From contig CAZSMU010000055.1 of the NCBI GenBank assembly GCA_964607915.1, positions 1-22,241 on the forward strand: a stretch of 22,241 nt of DNA. The letters run 5' to 3'. The position numbers were made by a program, and so were the translations under genes. Source of the DNA: JADJPL01 sp964607915. GTDB lineage: Bacteria > Bacteroidota > Bacteroidia > Chitinophagales > Saprospiraceae. Positions 9,608-16,551 of the stretch are shown piece by piece (the first letter of the stretch is position 1; every line of letters begins with the position of its first letter). The notes below the pieces were generated by a model. That model saw nothing but the letters and a program-made list of their open reading frames with translations, did no database searches and was not told the DNA's origin.

Positions 9608-9802
9608 AGAAGTATAAGCACTGCTTTATAGTGGGCGTGGGCCTTCCGGGAAGGCTCCGCCGGGTTTGTCTGTCTGCCTGGGTAATCTGCACTTCGGCCT
9701 TTGCTGGCGTGGTCAGGCGCCGTTCGGGCAGGGCAAAATTGCCAAGGTCTGTTTGTCTGACCGGGCACACGGGGTACCACAAGTGGATATGATTTGATAT
9801 TG
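9608..9802 (-). other. sprA upstream region without repeat or gene
   Basis: This is the 195-bp stretch between copy C and the sprA start; no credible coding frame. It contains an odd palindrome at 9641-9655 and a weak CACT/AGTG inverted pair at 9619-9633. GACAAAC motifs recur on the minus strand near 9665 and 9750. No convincing TAnnTTTG box was found; TATACTTC just before the start codon is the nearest match. Confidence 0.4.
9641..9655. promoter_or_regulatory. Perfect 7+1+7 palindrome upstream of sprA
   Basis: GCCTTCCGGGAAGGC is a perfect inverted repeat around a single central G, centred about 40 bp upstream of the sprA start codon. It could be a dimeric regulator site or the tip of a leader hairpin. 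There is no second copy in this window to back a regulator-site reading. Confidence 0.35.
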
Positions 9803-9961
9803 GACTGGTTGCGAAAGGTCGGCGAGGATGACGAAAAAGGCCATTTTCTGTCCATACAAAGGCTTTCCGGGAGTATAGCGCGGCTATATGACCGAGAAAA
9901 GACCTAACGTGGGCGAAAAAGAGCCTTTTTGACCCCTCAATGGTTCCCCTCGCAACAAGTC
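9803..9961 (-). repeat. Intergenic palindromic element, copy C (complete, 159 bp)
   Basis: Complete copy in minus orientation with exactly the length of copy A. On the minus strand it starts GACTTGTTGCGAGGGG and ends CCTTTCGCAACCAGTC. It shares the arm blocks with copy A: AAAAAGGC/CTTTTT, GGTCATATAG, CTATACTCCC, AAAGCCTT and GAAAATGGCC. The core TATAG-CCGCG-CTATA keeps the pairing of copy A with a different loop. Within the outer arm, two changes relative to copy A (GAGGGG facing CCTTTC) would be G-U pairs in RNA made from the minus strand, the direction of ruvA and sprA. It lies 27 bp after the ruvA stop codon. Confidence 0.9.
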
Positions 9962-9988
9962 TGACAGCAGTTTTCGGGATTTGGAAGG

Positions 9989-10585
9989 TTAGACGGCCAA
10001 CTCTTTAAGGGCAATCTTAATCAGTTGCTCCACGCCACCTGCCAAAGGCTGTTCTTTCAGGATTTTGTTCAATGCTTTTTGGACCGCAATCCGATTGAAG
10101 CCCAATGCCACTAAAGCTGATAACGCCTCTTCGCGTATCGTATTGCTTTCAGGGTTCAATGCGGGAAGAGGGCCCTCCCCGGAATCCTTGGTAAGCTTGT
10201 CCTTGAGGTCGAGGATAATCCGTTTAGCAGTCTTAGGCCCGATGCCGCGAACTTTCCGGAAGGCGTCGTCCCGTTCGCCGACAATAGCGGCCCGGATTTC
10301 ATCTGGCGGCATGGAAGAGAGCAGTATCTGCGCGGTGCCTGGCCCTATGCCGCTGACAGAAATCAGATGCCGGAACAAACTGCGCTCACTTTCCTCCGCA
10401 AATCCGTACAGGGTGTGGCTGTCCTCTTTGATGTACAGGTGCGTCAGTATCTTTGCGCGCTCTAATTTTTCGATTTGGCTATAGGTGTGCAGGCTGATAA
10501 ATACCTGATAGCCCATCCCGCCAGCCTCAATGATGAGAAAAGCGGGGTTCTTCAACGTTATGTCTCCACAGATATAGGCAATCAT
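9989..10585 (-). CDS. ruvA: Holliday junction branch-migration subunit RuvA
   Basis: Product of 198 aa, the normal length for RuvA. The protein forms the tetrameric platform that holds Holliday junctions open and loads the RuvB motor. The start at 10585 is chosen because it yields the family-typical MIAYICGDI; an ATG five codons upstream (10600) is the alternative. An OB-fold region covers about 1-62, and tandem helix-hairpin-helix motifs follow (LISVSGIGPGTAQILLSS and KVRGIGPKTAKRIILDL). A variable linker (SGEGPLPALNPESN) leads to the C-terminal RuvB-contacting domain (REEALSALVALGFNR), which ends in GGVEQLIKIALKELAV. It is divergent from purD and followed on the same strand by sprA after 381 bp that include a palindromic element. 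Confidence 0.96.
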   Translation of the reverse strand: MIAYICGDITLKNPAFLIIEAGGMGYQVFISLHTYSQIEKLERAKILTHLYIKEDSHTLYGFAEESERSLFRHLISVSGIGPGTAQILLSSMPPDEIRAAIVGERDDAFRKVRGIGPKTAKRIILDLKDKLTKDSGEGPLPALNPESNTIREEALSALVALGFNRIAVQKALNKILKEQPLAGGVEQLIKIALKELAV

Positions 10586-10609
10586 AGCAAAAAGGAACAT
10601 TTAAGACAG

Positions 10610-10617
10610 CAAAGCTA
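10610..10617 (-). promoter_or_regulatory. ruvA promoter -7 box
   Basis: TAGCTTTG on the minus strand, followed by C, is an exact match to the Bacteroidota -7 consensus TAnnTTTG. It lies 24 bp before the preferred ruvA start at 10585. No clear -33 TTTG box was seen at the right distance. The position would leave only a few nucleotides before the alternative start at 10600, which supports the 10585 start. Confidence 0.5.
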
Positions 10618-10635
10618 TGTCAGATTTCAGGGAAT

Positions 10636-10669
10636 TTTGCGGATTTTTGAGTGTGTCCCCTATATTTAC
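10636..10669 (+). promoter_or_regulatory. purD promoter (-33 and -7 boxes)
   Basis: TTTG at 10636-10639 and TATATTTA at 10661-10668 are separated by 21 bp, within the 17-23 bp range known for Bacteroidota promoters; the last base of the -7 box departs from consensus. Transcription would begin only a few nucleotides before the purD ATG at 10679, so the message would be nearly leaderless. It is arranged back to back with the ruvA promoter. Confidence 0.5.
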
Positions 10670-10678
10670 ATAAAAAAT

Positions 10679-11956
10679 ATGAACATCCTCTTAATCGGTA
10701 GTGGCGGGAGAGAACATGCTTTCGCATGGAAAATATGTCAAAGCCCCCACTGCGATAGCCTGTACATCGCGCCCGGAAACGCAGGTACAGCCCTGCACGG
10801 CACTAATGTGGCCATAGCTCAGAATGATTTCCAAGCCCTGGCGGGCTTCGTCCGGGAAAAAGATATCCAACTGGTGGTCGTAGGACCTGAAGAACCTCTG
10901 GTGCTGGGCATTGCCGACTACTTCGCCCAGGCGCCTGACCTGGAAAAGGTATGGGTGATCGGGCCGTCCCGGGAAGCTGCTCAATTAGAGGGTAGTAAGG
11001 CATTCGCCAAAGCGTTTATGGGCGAAATGAACATCCCGACCGCATCGTACCGGGAATTTACCGCCGGGAATATCGAGGAGGGCAAGGCCTACCTGGCCGG
11101 GCATTCCCTGCCCATCGTGCTGAAAGCCGACGGACTGGCCGGAGGCAAAGGCGTACTCATCTGCCATGACCGACAGGAGGCGCAGCAGGAATTCGAAGCT
11201 ATGCTGGGAGGCAAGTTTGGGGCTGCCGGCAGCCGTGTCGTGGTAGAAACATTCCTGAAGGGAACGGAATTTTCTGTATTTGTCCTGACGGATGGCCATT
11301 CCTACAAGGTGTTGCCGGCTGCAAAAGACTACAAGCGCATCGGGGAAGGCGACACAGGGCTCAACACAGGGGGCATGGGAGCCGTTTCACCGGTGCCTTT
11401 CCTCGACGGTGTATTGATGGAAAAAGTGGAGCAACGCATCATCCGCCCTACGATTGAGGGAATACAGAAGAGAAAGTTGGTGTACAAAGGGTTCATTTTC
11501 CTAGGGCTTATCGAGGTCCACGGCGAGCCTTATGTCATCGAATACAATTGCCGCATGGGGGACCCTGAAACAGAGGCGGTACTGCCGCGCTTGAAAAGCG
11601 ATCTGCTGCCCTTGCTCATGGCTGCCGGACGCGGCGAGCTGGATCGTATGGCTATAGAAGAAGACCCGCGCGCCGCAGCTACCGTGGTGCTGGTTTCCGG
11701 AGGATATCCCGGCACATACGAAAAAGGCAAAATTATGCGAGGGGTAGCAGAAGCCGGTGAAAGGGCTTTGGTGTTTTATGCCGGGGTTCGTCGGGATAGC
11801 TCCGGTGCCCTGCTCAGCGACGGGGGGCGCGTAGTCGCACTGACCTCCCTCGCAGACACCCTGCAGGAAGCACTCGATTCCAGCAAGGTCGCCGCGGAAG
11901 GAATCGAATTTGAAGGCCGGTACTATCGAAGGGATATTGGGTATGAGTTTATTTAG
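10679..11956 (+). CDS. purD: Phosphoribosylamine-glycine ligase
   Basis: Product of 425 aa, the usual family length. The enzyme (GARS) joins glycine to 5-phosphoribosylamine using ATP in the second step of purine synthesis, in the cytoplasm. The start at 10679 gives the conserved N-terminus MNILLIGSGGREHAFAWK; the open frame further upstream is not conserved sequence and crosses the promoter region. The N-terminal domain covers about 1-102 (VVGPEEPLVLGIAD). The ATP-grasp domain (about 103-296) contains the glycine-rich loop KADGLAGGKGV and the metal/ATP-binding block EYNCRMGDPETEAVLPRL. The C-terminal domain carries VVLVSGGYPGTYEKG. There is no fusion to other pur enzymes. A complete palindromic element begins 19 bp after the stop codon and may act as its 3' boundary. 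Confidence 0.97.
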   Translation: MNILLIGSGGREHAFAWKICQSPHCDSLYIAPGNAGTALHGTNVAIAQNDFQALAGFVREKDIQLVVVGPEEPLVLGIADYFAQAPDLEKVWVIGPSREAAQLEGSKAFAKAFMGEMNIPTASYREFTAGNIEEGKAYLAGHSLPIVLKADGLAGGKGVLICHDRQEAQQEFEAMLGGKFGAAGSRVVVETFLKGTEFSVFVLTDGHSYKVLPAAKDYKRIGEGDTGLNTGGMGAVSPVPFLDGVLMEKVEQRIIRPTIEGIQKRKLVYKGFIFLGLIEVHGEPYVIEYNCRMGDPETEAVLPRLKSDLLPLLMAAGRGELDRMAIEEDPRAAATVVLVSGGYPGTYEKGKIMRGVAEAGERALVFYAGVRRDSSGALLSDGGRVVALTSLADTLQEALDSSKVAAEGIEFEGRYYRRDIGYEFI

Positions 11957-11975
11957 ACCGGAATTCCATACCATA

Positions 11976-12134
11976 GACTTGTTGCGAGGGGTCAGCGAGG
12001 GCTCAAAAAGGCCCTTTTCTTCCCACCCTGTGTCTTTTTGTGGTCATATAGTAAGGCTATACTCCCTCAAAAAGCCTTCGTGTGGAAAGAAAATGACTCT
12101 TTTTTTTCACCTCGCTGACCCCTCGCAACAAGTC
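11976..12134 (+). repeat. Intergenic palindromic element, copy A (complete, 159 bp)
   Basis: Best-preserved copy. Positions 11976-12000 and 12110-12134 are perfect 25-bp inverted repeats (outer part GACTTGTTGCGAGGGG). Between them the arms remain imperfectly complementary all the way to the centre: the CTTTTCTTCCCAC block on the left mirrors GTGTGGAAAGAAAATG on the right. The core is TATAG-TAAGG-CTATA at 12047-12061. The whole element could fold into one long hairpin of roughly 75 paired positions. It has no meaningful coding frame. It fills most of the spacer between purD and the double-parvulin gene, starting 19 bp after the purD stop. Confidence 0.93.
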
Positions 12135-12135
12135 G

Positions 12136-12144
12136 TATATTTGC
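12136..12144 (+). promoter_or_regulatory. Candidate -7 box for the chaperone cluster
   Basis: TATATTTGC is an exact match to the Bacteroidota -7 box plus the common following C. It begins one base outside copy A, so any -33 contact would fall within the right arm of the element, where no TTTG is seen. The predicted leader of the 655-aa isomerase gene would be about 90 nt. Confidence 0.45.
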
Positions 12145-12169
12145 ACCGTTTTCAGTTGATAGTAAGCAG

Positions 12170-12196
12170 GTGGCCCGCGCAAAAAACCGCGGCCAC
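12170..12196 (+). promoter_or_regulatory. GC-rich hairpin in the 5' leader of the isomerase gene
   Basis: GTGGCCCGCG and CGCGGCCAC form a 9-bp stem with one bulged C around an A-rich octamer loop (CAAAAAAC plus closing bases). There is no T-tract after it, so it does not look like an intrinsic terminator. It sits 42 bp before the ATG at 12239 and could influence mRNA stability or translation. Confidence 0.5.
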
Positions 12197-12238
12197 AGTA
12201 TATCCCATTGTAAGCTCCAAATTAACCACGTCTGATTT

Positions 12239-14206
12239 ATGAACAGGCTCATTTTCGTTTTTATCGGATTGTTCTTTTGCGCTTCTACCCAGGCGCAAAA
12301 AGACGAGATTCTGTTTACCGTTGCGGGCAAGCCGGTACCGGTCTCGGAATTCGAATACGTATATTCCAAAACAAATGGCAAGGAAGCCAACTTCTCCCGC
12401 AATTCCCTCCAGGAATATCTGGATTTGTACGTCAAATTCAAACTTAAGGTGCAGAAGGCCAGAGATATGCGCCTGGATACGGTGACGCAGCTCCGACAGG
12501 AACTGGATGGATACCGAAAACAACTGGCCGACGCCTACCTCATCAACAAAACCGTGACGGAGCGATTGGTGCGCGAGGTGTATCAACGGTCCTTGCAGGA
12601 CGTGGAAATCAGCCATATCCTGTTTTCGGTCGCGGCCGATGCTCCGGCGGCCGATACCCTGGCGGCCTATCAAAAGGCCCTGGCGGCTAAAAAAGTACTG
12701 GACGCCAAGGAGAGCACGTTCCCAGAGTTGGCCGTGCAGTTGTCCGACGATAAATCAGCCGCTCAAAACAAAGGGCGTATAGGCTTTCTGAATGTGCTGT
12801 TCCCCAATGGGTTTTACCCCCTGGAGACGGCAGCCTACACCCTGCCTCTGAACCAGGTCAGTGCACCAGTTCGCACTACGGCCGGGTACCACCTCCTATG
12901 GGTCCACACCCGCCGACCTGCCCGCGGCGAAGTGGAAATCGCTCATATCCTGGCGCGGAAAGAAGAGGGGCAAGATCCAGAGAGAGCGAAAAAATACATC
13001 CAGGCCATTAAGGAACGCCTGGCGCAGGGCGATTCTTTCGATGCCCTGGCCGGGGAGTTTTCTGAAGACCGCAAGACTTCTACCAATGCAGGGTACCTCG
13101 GCTTCCTGGGCATCAACCAGGTAGAGGAAGGGTTTGAAGATGCCGCTTTTGCCATCCCGCAAGACGGTGGATACTCCGAGCCTTTTGAAACAGCCATCGG
13201 CTGGCACATCATCAAACGCATCAGCCGGAAGGGACCTATGGAATACGAACTGGCGCGTACGCAATTTGAAGCTAAAATCAAACGCGACGCCCGCTTTGAA
13301 CTGGCTAAAACGGCTATGCTGGCAGACATCAAGAAAGCCAACGGATTCAAAGAATACCCGGAAGTGTTGAACCGGTTTGCCCAAACGGTAAACGATACGT
13401 TTTTCACGTTCCGTTGGAAGGCTCCTCAACAAGGTGCCAAAGACGTTCTGTTTAGCCTCGGCGACCAAAAAGTGACGCTGGGGCAATTCTTCGCCTATCT
13501 GGCCGATAACCCGAGGGAAAGGATGCGCCTGCGCGACGCCCCTGTATCGGAAGCGCTGCCGCAAGTATATCAGCTCTTTGTGGATGAAACTTGCATGCGC
13601 CTGGAAGAACGGCAGTTGGAGCAGAAATATCCCGAGTTCCGTCTCTTGATGCGCGAGTATGAGGAAGGAATCCTCTTGTTCGAAGCTACGCGTATCGAAG
13701 TATGGGACAAGGCAGCGCAGGACACGGTGGGGCTACAAAACTACTTCGCCACGATTCGCGATAAGTACCGCTGGAACGACCGCGCTGAGGTGACGCGCTA
13801 TTATGTGGAGCCTACGCACATGGACCAGATACAGGCGATACGAGCTTTCTGTGCGGGAAACAGCAAAGAAGCCGTACTGGAAAAATTTAACGCGGAAGAT
13901 AGAAAAGTCGCTCAGGCAGAAACGTTCATGATCGAACGCGACAAAAGCCCGGAATCAGCGGATGTGGTAGAGTGGAGAGAGGGAGAGGTCACGCGTACGG
14001 CGGTGGATCCCAACAAAAACAACCTGTTTTACTTCATGAAGGTAGGCAAAGTTATCCCCTCCAGCCCCAAGGTCCTCTCCGAAGCCCGGGGATACATCGT
14101 CGCCGATTACCAGGATCACCTGGAGCAACAATGGGTGGAAGCCCTGCGGAAAGCGTACGAGGTCAAGATCAACCAAGGTGTTTTTGACAAATTAGTAAGG
14201 AAATAG
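12239..14206 (+). CDS. Periplasmic peptidyl-prolyl isomerase with two parvulin domains
   Basis: Product of 655 aa with a clear signal peptide (MNRLIFVFIGLFFCASTQAQ). An N-terminal SurA-like segment (about 25-115) contains the VSEFEYVYSK motif and a helical LYVKFKLKVQKARD region. It is followed by two rotamase domains of the PpiC/parvulin type, about 122-225 (EISHILF ... KGRIGFLNVLF) and about 233-330 (EIAHILA ... NAGYLGFLGINQVEEGFEDA ... GWHIIKR). The remaining 320 residues are mostly helical and charged with no fold that I recognise. Such proteins act as chaperones and proline isomerases for outer-membrane and secreted proteins. It is the first gene of a cluster: the next start is 5 bp after its TAG stop, so co-transcription is near certain. 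Which client proteins it serves is not shown by the sequence; SprA is a plausible one. Confidence 0.93.
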   Translation: MNRLIFVFIGLFFCASTQAQKDEILFTVAGKPVPVSEFEYVYSKTNGKEANFSRNSLQEYLDLYVKFKLKVQKARDMRLDTVTQLRQELDGYRKQLADAYLINKTVTERLVREVYQRSLQDVEISHILFSVAADAPAADTLAAYQKALAAKKVLDAKESTFPELAVQLSDDKSAAQNKGRIGFLNVLFPNGFYPLETAAYTLPLNQVSAPVRTTAGYHLLWVHTRRPARGEVEIAHILARKEEGQDPERAKKYIQAIKERLAQGDSFDALAGEFSEDRKTSTNAGYLGFLGINQVEEGFEDAAFAIPQDGGYSEPFETAIGWHIIKRISRKGPMEYELARTQFEAKIKRDARFELAKTAMLADIKKANGFKEYPEVLNRFAQTVNDTFFTFRWKAPQQGAKDVLFSLGDQKVTLGQFFAYLADNPRERMRLRDAPVSEALPQVYQLFVDETCMRLEERQLEQKYPEFRLLMREYEEGILLFEATRIEVWDKAAQDTVGLQNYFATIRDKYRWNDRAEVTRYYVEPTHMDQIQAIRAFCAGNSKEAVLEKFNAEDRKVAQAETFMIERDKSPESADVVEWREGEVTRTAVDPNKNNLFYFMKVGKVIPSSPKVLSEARGYIVADYQDHLEQQWVEALRKAYEVKINQGVFDKLVRK

Positions 14207-14211
14207 TACCT

Positions 14212-15072
14212 ATGCTCTGGAAGCGAACCCCGTCAGGGGTATATCTCGTCCTGTCCTTCCTTTGCTTTTACGGCTGTGGAAGGGACAACGGTCAGGGCAG
14301 TGACCGCCTCCTGGCCCGCGTGTATGGAAAGGAATTGCGCGTGTCGGATATGGAAGGCATGTTCCCTGCAAATACGTCGTCTGTGGACAGTGGGCTGATT
14401 ATCAATGCCTATGTGCAACGATGGGTGCGCGAGGCCCTCTTGCTGAATGAGGCAGAGAAAAACCTGCCGCGGGACTTGAACGTGGATAAGCTGGTGGAGG
14501 ATTACCGGGCATCCCTCATCAAAAACAACTATGAGGAGGTGCTGGTCGAACAGTTGCTGGACACCACCGTAACGGAAGCGGAGCTGCAACAGTTCTATGA
14601 GCGCAATAAAGCCCAATACCAACTGGAGAAGCCGATTATCCGCTGCTATTTCATCAAGGTCGCCAGCGATGCCCCGGATATTGCAAGGCTGATGTCCTGG
14701 TGGACTTCCCCTTCGGCAGCGAATATGGAACGCATCAACGCCTACTGTGATGAGCATGCGGAATCGCACATCCTGGACGAGGAGGGCTGGCACCGACTGG
14801 AAGACATCCTCTCGGCACTGCCAGCAGGATCCTTAGACGAGGCAAATCTGGGTGCAGTGAAAGAATTTAGGCAAAATGACGGAAAATTCCAGTACTTTTT
14901 CCGCCTGCTCGAGGTAAAGCAAAGCCAGGAAATCGCTCCTTTGTCTTTTATAAGGGAACAAGCGAGGAAGTATATCCTACACCTTAGGAAACTCAAAATA
15001 CTGGAAGAAAAGCGGAACGACCTGTACGAAGTAGGTATGCGGCGACGGGGGGTTCAAATTTTCAATGAGTAG
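14212..15072 (+). CDS. Probable lipoprotein, SurA/parvulin-cluster partner
   Basis: Product of 286 aa. The N-terminus MLWKRTPSGVYLVLSFLC has a basic start and hydrophobic core, followed by FYGCGRD; C22 is a likely lipidation site, although the lipobox is not canonical. The body contains a SurA-N-like helical pattern: RVYGKELRVSDMEGMFP, a run reading VQRWVREALLLNEAEKN, then VTEAELQQFYERNKAQYQ. The last of these resembles the stretch that precedes rotamase domains. No GG-x-LGW-type parvulin signature follows, so it is probably a catalytically inactive relative or chaperone accessory. It begins 5 bp after the isomerase gene and is followed by surA, which suggests that the three work on the same envelope proteins. 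The function beyond that is not known. Confidence 0.82.
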   Translation: MLWKRTPSGVYLVLSFLCFYGCGRDNGQGSDRLLARVYGKELRVSDMEGMFPANTSSVDSGLIINAYVQRWVREALLLNEAEKNLPRDLNVDKLVEDYRASLIKNNYEEVLVEQLLDTTVTEAELQQFYERNKAQYQLEKPIIRCYFIKVASDAPDIARLMSWWTSPSAANMERINAYCDEHAESHILDEEGWHRLEDILSALPAGSLDEANLGAVKEFRQNDGKFQYFFRLLEVKQSQEIAPLSFIREQARKYILHLRKLKILEEKRNDLYEVGMRRRGVQIFNE

Positions 15073-15080
15073 TCACAACC

Positions 15081-15110
15081 TTTTGAAATACGCTTTTGTC
15101 CTTACCTTCG
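15081..15110 (+). promoter_or_regulatory. Candidate internal promoter for surA
   Basis: TTTTG at 15081-15085 and TACCTTCG at 15103-15110 are spaced by 17 bp. The -7 box has one mismatch from TAnnTTTG. It lies in the 87-bp spacer after the lipoprotein gene, about 50 bp before the surA start, and would allow surA to be expressed independently of the upstream pair. Confidence 0.4.
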
Positions 15111-15159
15111 TATATACGCAGCTCTTTTTGGGCCGAAAAGCAAATTTTTTAAAGTGAAG

Positions 15160-16536
15160 ATGCAGATGAAATCAGCAATTTGTTGCCTGGCCCTGTTGTG
15201 GGCAGGGAATCTATGGGCACAACAGCGTCAAATCATAGATAAAGTGGTTGCCATGGTGGGCACGGAGTACGTCCTCTTATCTGAAGTGGAAGAACAGATG
15301 GCGTTGATGAAATCGCAGCAGCCCGGTGGTACCCTGCCTCCCAACGCACGTTGTATGGTACTCGAGCAGGTGCTGGGCGTGAAATTGCTGATAAACCAGG
15401 CTCGTATAGACAGTATCGAGGTGGAAGCCGGCGATGTCGAAAACCAGCTCAACGCCCGAATTGAACGCATCCTCGGGTATATGAACAACGACGTGGCCCA
15501 GTTTGAGGCGTATTACGGCCAAACGGTCAGTGAGGTCAAGGAACAGATGCGGGAAGACCTGCGGGGGCAGATGGTTTCTGAAAAAATGCGCAACGAAGCG
15601 ATTTCGGGTATCACGGTAACGCCTTCCGAGGTGAAGGCGTTTTTCCAAAAAATCCCACGAGATAGTCTGCCTTACTTCAACTCAGAAGTAGAAGTGGGCG
15701 AAATCGTGTATAAGCCCAAGATCAGCGAAGAGGAAAAAAAGAAATCCATAGAGCTCCTGGAAAACATCCGGAAGCGCATCGTGGAAGGTGGAGAGGATTT
15801 CGGGCTCCTGGCCCAGAAGTACTCCGACGACGGCTCCGCTCGTACCGGGGGCGATTTGGGATGGGCAAAGCGGGGTAAATACGTGCCGGAGTTCGAAGCG
15901 GCAGCCTATAAGCTCGACCAAAACGAGTTGTCGCCCGTAGTGGAAAGTGAATTTGGCTTCCACCTTATTCAGATGCTGGGGAGAAAGGGCAACGCCATCC
16001 ATGTCCGCCATATCCTCATCCGGCCGGAAATTAAAGACAAGGATATAGACTTGGCCGTGCGCCTGCTGGACTCCGTGCGCCTGCTGGTCCTGAATGACTC
16101 CATCTCGTTTTCCTACGCTGTAAAAAAATTCTCCGACAAAAATCAACAGAGCTACAACAACGACGGACGTATGGTAAACCCGGTAACGGGAAATACTTTC
16201 TTCGAGGTAGGCGACCTCGAACCGGATATCTACTTCGCCACGGATACGATGGAGGTAGGAGAAATATCCTCCCCGATCGAATTTAAAGACCAGTCCGGCG
16301 CACCGTATCTTCGCCTGGTACAGCTTCAGTCGCGCACCAAACCACACCGGGCTACACTTCAACAGGACTACTCAAAAATACAGGACGCTGCAATAGAGTC
16401 CAAACGCAACGATTTCCTCAACTCCTGGATGGAGGATAAAATCAAAAAGACGTATGTGAAAGTGGATCCCGCTTTCACAAAGGCTTGCCCTAACATCTTG
16501 AAATGGACTCGGGAAGAGGAAGAGGTAAAAGATTAA
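15160..16536 (+). CDS. surA: SurA-like periplasmic chaperone / PPIase
   Basis: Product of 458 aa from the ATG at 15160; the GTG at 15154 and ATG at 15166 are in-frame alternatives that barely change the signal peptide (MKSAICCLALLWAGNLWAQ). The mature N-terminus, IIDKVVAMVGTEYVLLSEVE, is the SurA_N signature. A helical chaperone region follows to about residue 170. Two parvulin domains come next, about 176-276 with SARTGGDLGWAKRG and FGFHLIQMLG, and about 279-390 beginning IHVRHILIRPEI. The first has the full family signature; the second (NNDGRMVNPVTG) is more divergent. SurA proteins carry unfolded outer-membrane barrels across the periplasm to the BAM machinery. It is the third chaperone gene in a row. 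It ends 15 bp from the convergent membrane-protein gene with no obvious terminator between. Confidence 0.94.
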   Translation: MQMKSAICCLALLWAGNLWAQQRQIIDKVVAMVGTEYVLLSEVEEQMALMKSQQPGGTLPPNARCMVLEQVLGVKLLINQARIDSIEVEAGDVENQLNARIERILGYMNNDVAQFEAYYGQTVSEVKEQMREDLRGQMVSEKMRNEAISGITVTPSEVKAFFQKIPRDSLPYFNSEVEVGEIVYKPKISEEEKKKSIELLENIRKRIVEGGEDFGLLAQKYSDDGSARTGGDLGWAKRGKYVPEFEAAAYKLDQNELSPVVESEFGFHLIQMLGRKGNAIHVRHILIRPEIKDKDIDLAVRLLDSVRLLVLNDSISFSYAVKKFSDKNQQSYNNDGRMVNPVTGNTFFEVGDLEPDIYFATDTMEVGEISSPIEFKDQSGAPYLRLVQLQSRTKPHRATLQQDYSKIQDAAIESKRNDFLNSWMEDKIKKTYVKVDPAFTKACPNILKWTREEEEVKD

Positions 16537-16551
16537 CACAGGCATAACCCC

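Noticed and set aside
10475..10678. N-terminal extension of the purD frame
   Set aside because: It overlaps ruvA and the divergent promoters; the conserved protein start MNILLIGSGGREHA is at 10679.
11976..12134. Flanking TA duplication as proof of an IS630/mariner-type MITE
   Set aside because: TA flanks several ends (left of A, B and G; right of E and F), but copy A has TA on one side and GT on the other, and copy C has TG or CA depending on strand. No consistent target duplication could be shown.
11910..12242. A 110-codon frame through copy A, and similar frames over the other elements
   Set aside because: The frame overlaps the purD end, differs between copies and contains low-quality sequence; the conservation between copies is palindromic, not coding.
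15073..15159. Possible element copy between the lipoprotein gene and surA
   Set aside because: The spacer is only 87 bp and shares none of the arm or core motifs; only a promoter candidate is present.
16537..16551. Terminator between convergent surA and the small membrane-protein gene
   Set aside because: The 15-bp spacer has no stem-loop with a T-tract.
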